Source: Vulcanimicrobiia bacterium
GTDB taxonomy: Bacteria > Vulcanimicrobiota > Vulcanimicrobiia > Vulcanimicrobiales > Vulcanimicrobiaceae
Direction of reading: 5' to 3'
Length of the DNA stretch: 5,187 bases
NCBI GenBank assembly: GCA_025451135.1
Contig: JANWKW010000101.1
Coordinates: forward strand, 1 to 5,187
Shown here: piece by piece, positions 4,899-5,187 of the stretch
Layout of the letters: every line of letters starts with the position of its first letter
Position numbering within the stretch: the first letter of the stretch is position 1
Translations under genes and position numbers: made by a program
Notes under the pieces: generated by a model
Told to the model about the DNA's origin: nothing
Seen by the model: only the letters and a program-made list of their open reading frames with translations
The model's database searches: none

Positions 4899-5187
4899 CT
4901 AGCGGCAGGCACCGTGCGCGATCAGCGCGCGGGCCGCCGTCCGGATCGCGGTCGCCGTCGCCCCGTCCGGTTGCAGCGTCATCACCAGTCCATGCGGCGT
5001 CGTCCATACGACGCCGCTTCGACTATATGGGACCGGCGTGCACGGCGTCGCGGTCGCGTCGCGGCCGCCGACGGCGGTGTGGAAGCCCTGTCGCGGCCAC
5101 TCCGAGAGGCTGTACGCGGGGCCGCGCCGCCCGGATTCGAAGGCGATGCCGCGGTTCGCGGCGCGGGCGTCGTGGCCGCGCGGCGGG
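4899..5187 (-). CDS. C-terminal 95 residues of an unidentified protein (5' partial)
   Basis: Read from 5186 down to a TAG at 4901-4899, the frame is open across the whole right end of the window, with GC-rich third positions typical of coding DNA here. The visible part includes AFESGRRGPAYSLSEWP, then GVVWTTPHGLVMTLQPDG, then a short amphipathic ATAIRTAARALIAHGACR end. A strand with Ser/Gly, a Leu/Ser-x-Trp-Pro strand, a V-W-x-x-x-x-G-L strand and a terminal Ala-rich helix recalls the layout of DUF4367-type domains found in exported or anti-sigma-linked proteins, but that is only a likeness of layout. Cys occurs at two points (one next to the C-terminus). The start and any signal or membrane segment lie beyond the window. 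Confidence 0.6.
   Translation of the reverse strand, partial: PPRGHDARAANRGIAFESGRRGPAYSLSEWPRQGFHTAVGGRDATATPCTPVPYSRSGVVWTTPHGLVMTLQPDGATATAIRTAARALIAHGACR

Noticed and set aside
4532..4912. A 126-codon hydrophobic, repetitive open frame on the minus strand
   Set aside because: It is the exact antisense of the second KGG gene; its Leu/Val repeats are a by-product of the sense Lys/Glu/Gly codons.

Overview
This is a GC-rich, densely coded bacterial window holding seven complete genes and two partial ones. The genes suggest a cell with an envelope and an export pathway: a CadC-type membrane-bound regulator and three proteins with Sec-type N-termini. The lineage cannot be fixed from the sequence. 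The mix of a CadC-like wHTH-TPR regulator, KGG hydrophilins and a TCATCCTGAG...GAAGGA hairpin element fits environmental phyla such as Eremiobacterota/WPS-2 or Acidobacteria-like groups, but this is a weak inference. There is no transposase, phage gene, CRISPR array, tRNA or rRNA.

Left part (1-2090, + strand). An unidentified gene ends at 101 with an Ala/Glu/Pro tail encoded by a 12-bp tandem repeat. It is followed by an imperfect hairpin that looks like an interspersed element (105-144) and a perfect 15-bp stem (151-183) that probably terminates it. Next is coaE (dephospho-CoA kinase, last step of coenzyme A synthesis). It overlaps by 4 bp (GTGA) a gene for a CadC-like regulator: cytoplasmic winged helix, one membrane helix, periplasmic TPR-like region.

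Middle (2147-4282). A + strand gene encodes an exported TPR protein with a C-terminal beta-rich domain resembling DUF1579-type proteins. It converges, with one base between stops, on a minus-strand pair. That pair is an exported BsuPI-like protein (upstream) and an exported protein of unknown function (downstream), separated by 35 bp carrying a near-perfect palindrome.

Right part (4283-5187). A 37-bp divergent region separates the BsuPI-like gene from two adjacent + strand KGG-repeat genes (three and four boxes, exact 20-residue period). These are small, very hydrophilic stress proteins of the GsiB/YciG type, and their repeat resembles the 20-residue motif of plant group 1 LEA (Em) proteins. 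The second KGG gene converges, again with one base between stops, on a partial minus-strand gene of unknown function.

The firmest functional calls are coaE, the CadC-like regulator and the KGG pair. A link among the exported proteins, the membrane-bound regulator and the KGG proteins as an envelope or desiccation stress neighbourhood is plausible but only inferred from proximity. Nothing here is clearly a new multi-gene system. The points most worth a second look are the KGG pair, the repeated TAGCCTAG convergent junctions, the -10-like boxes just upstream of several start codons, and the operator-like palindrome at 3541-3559.
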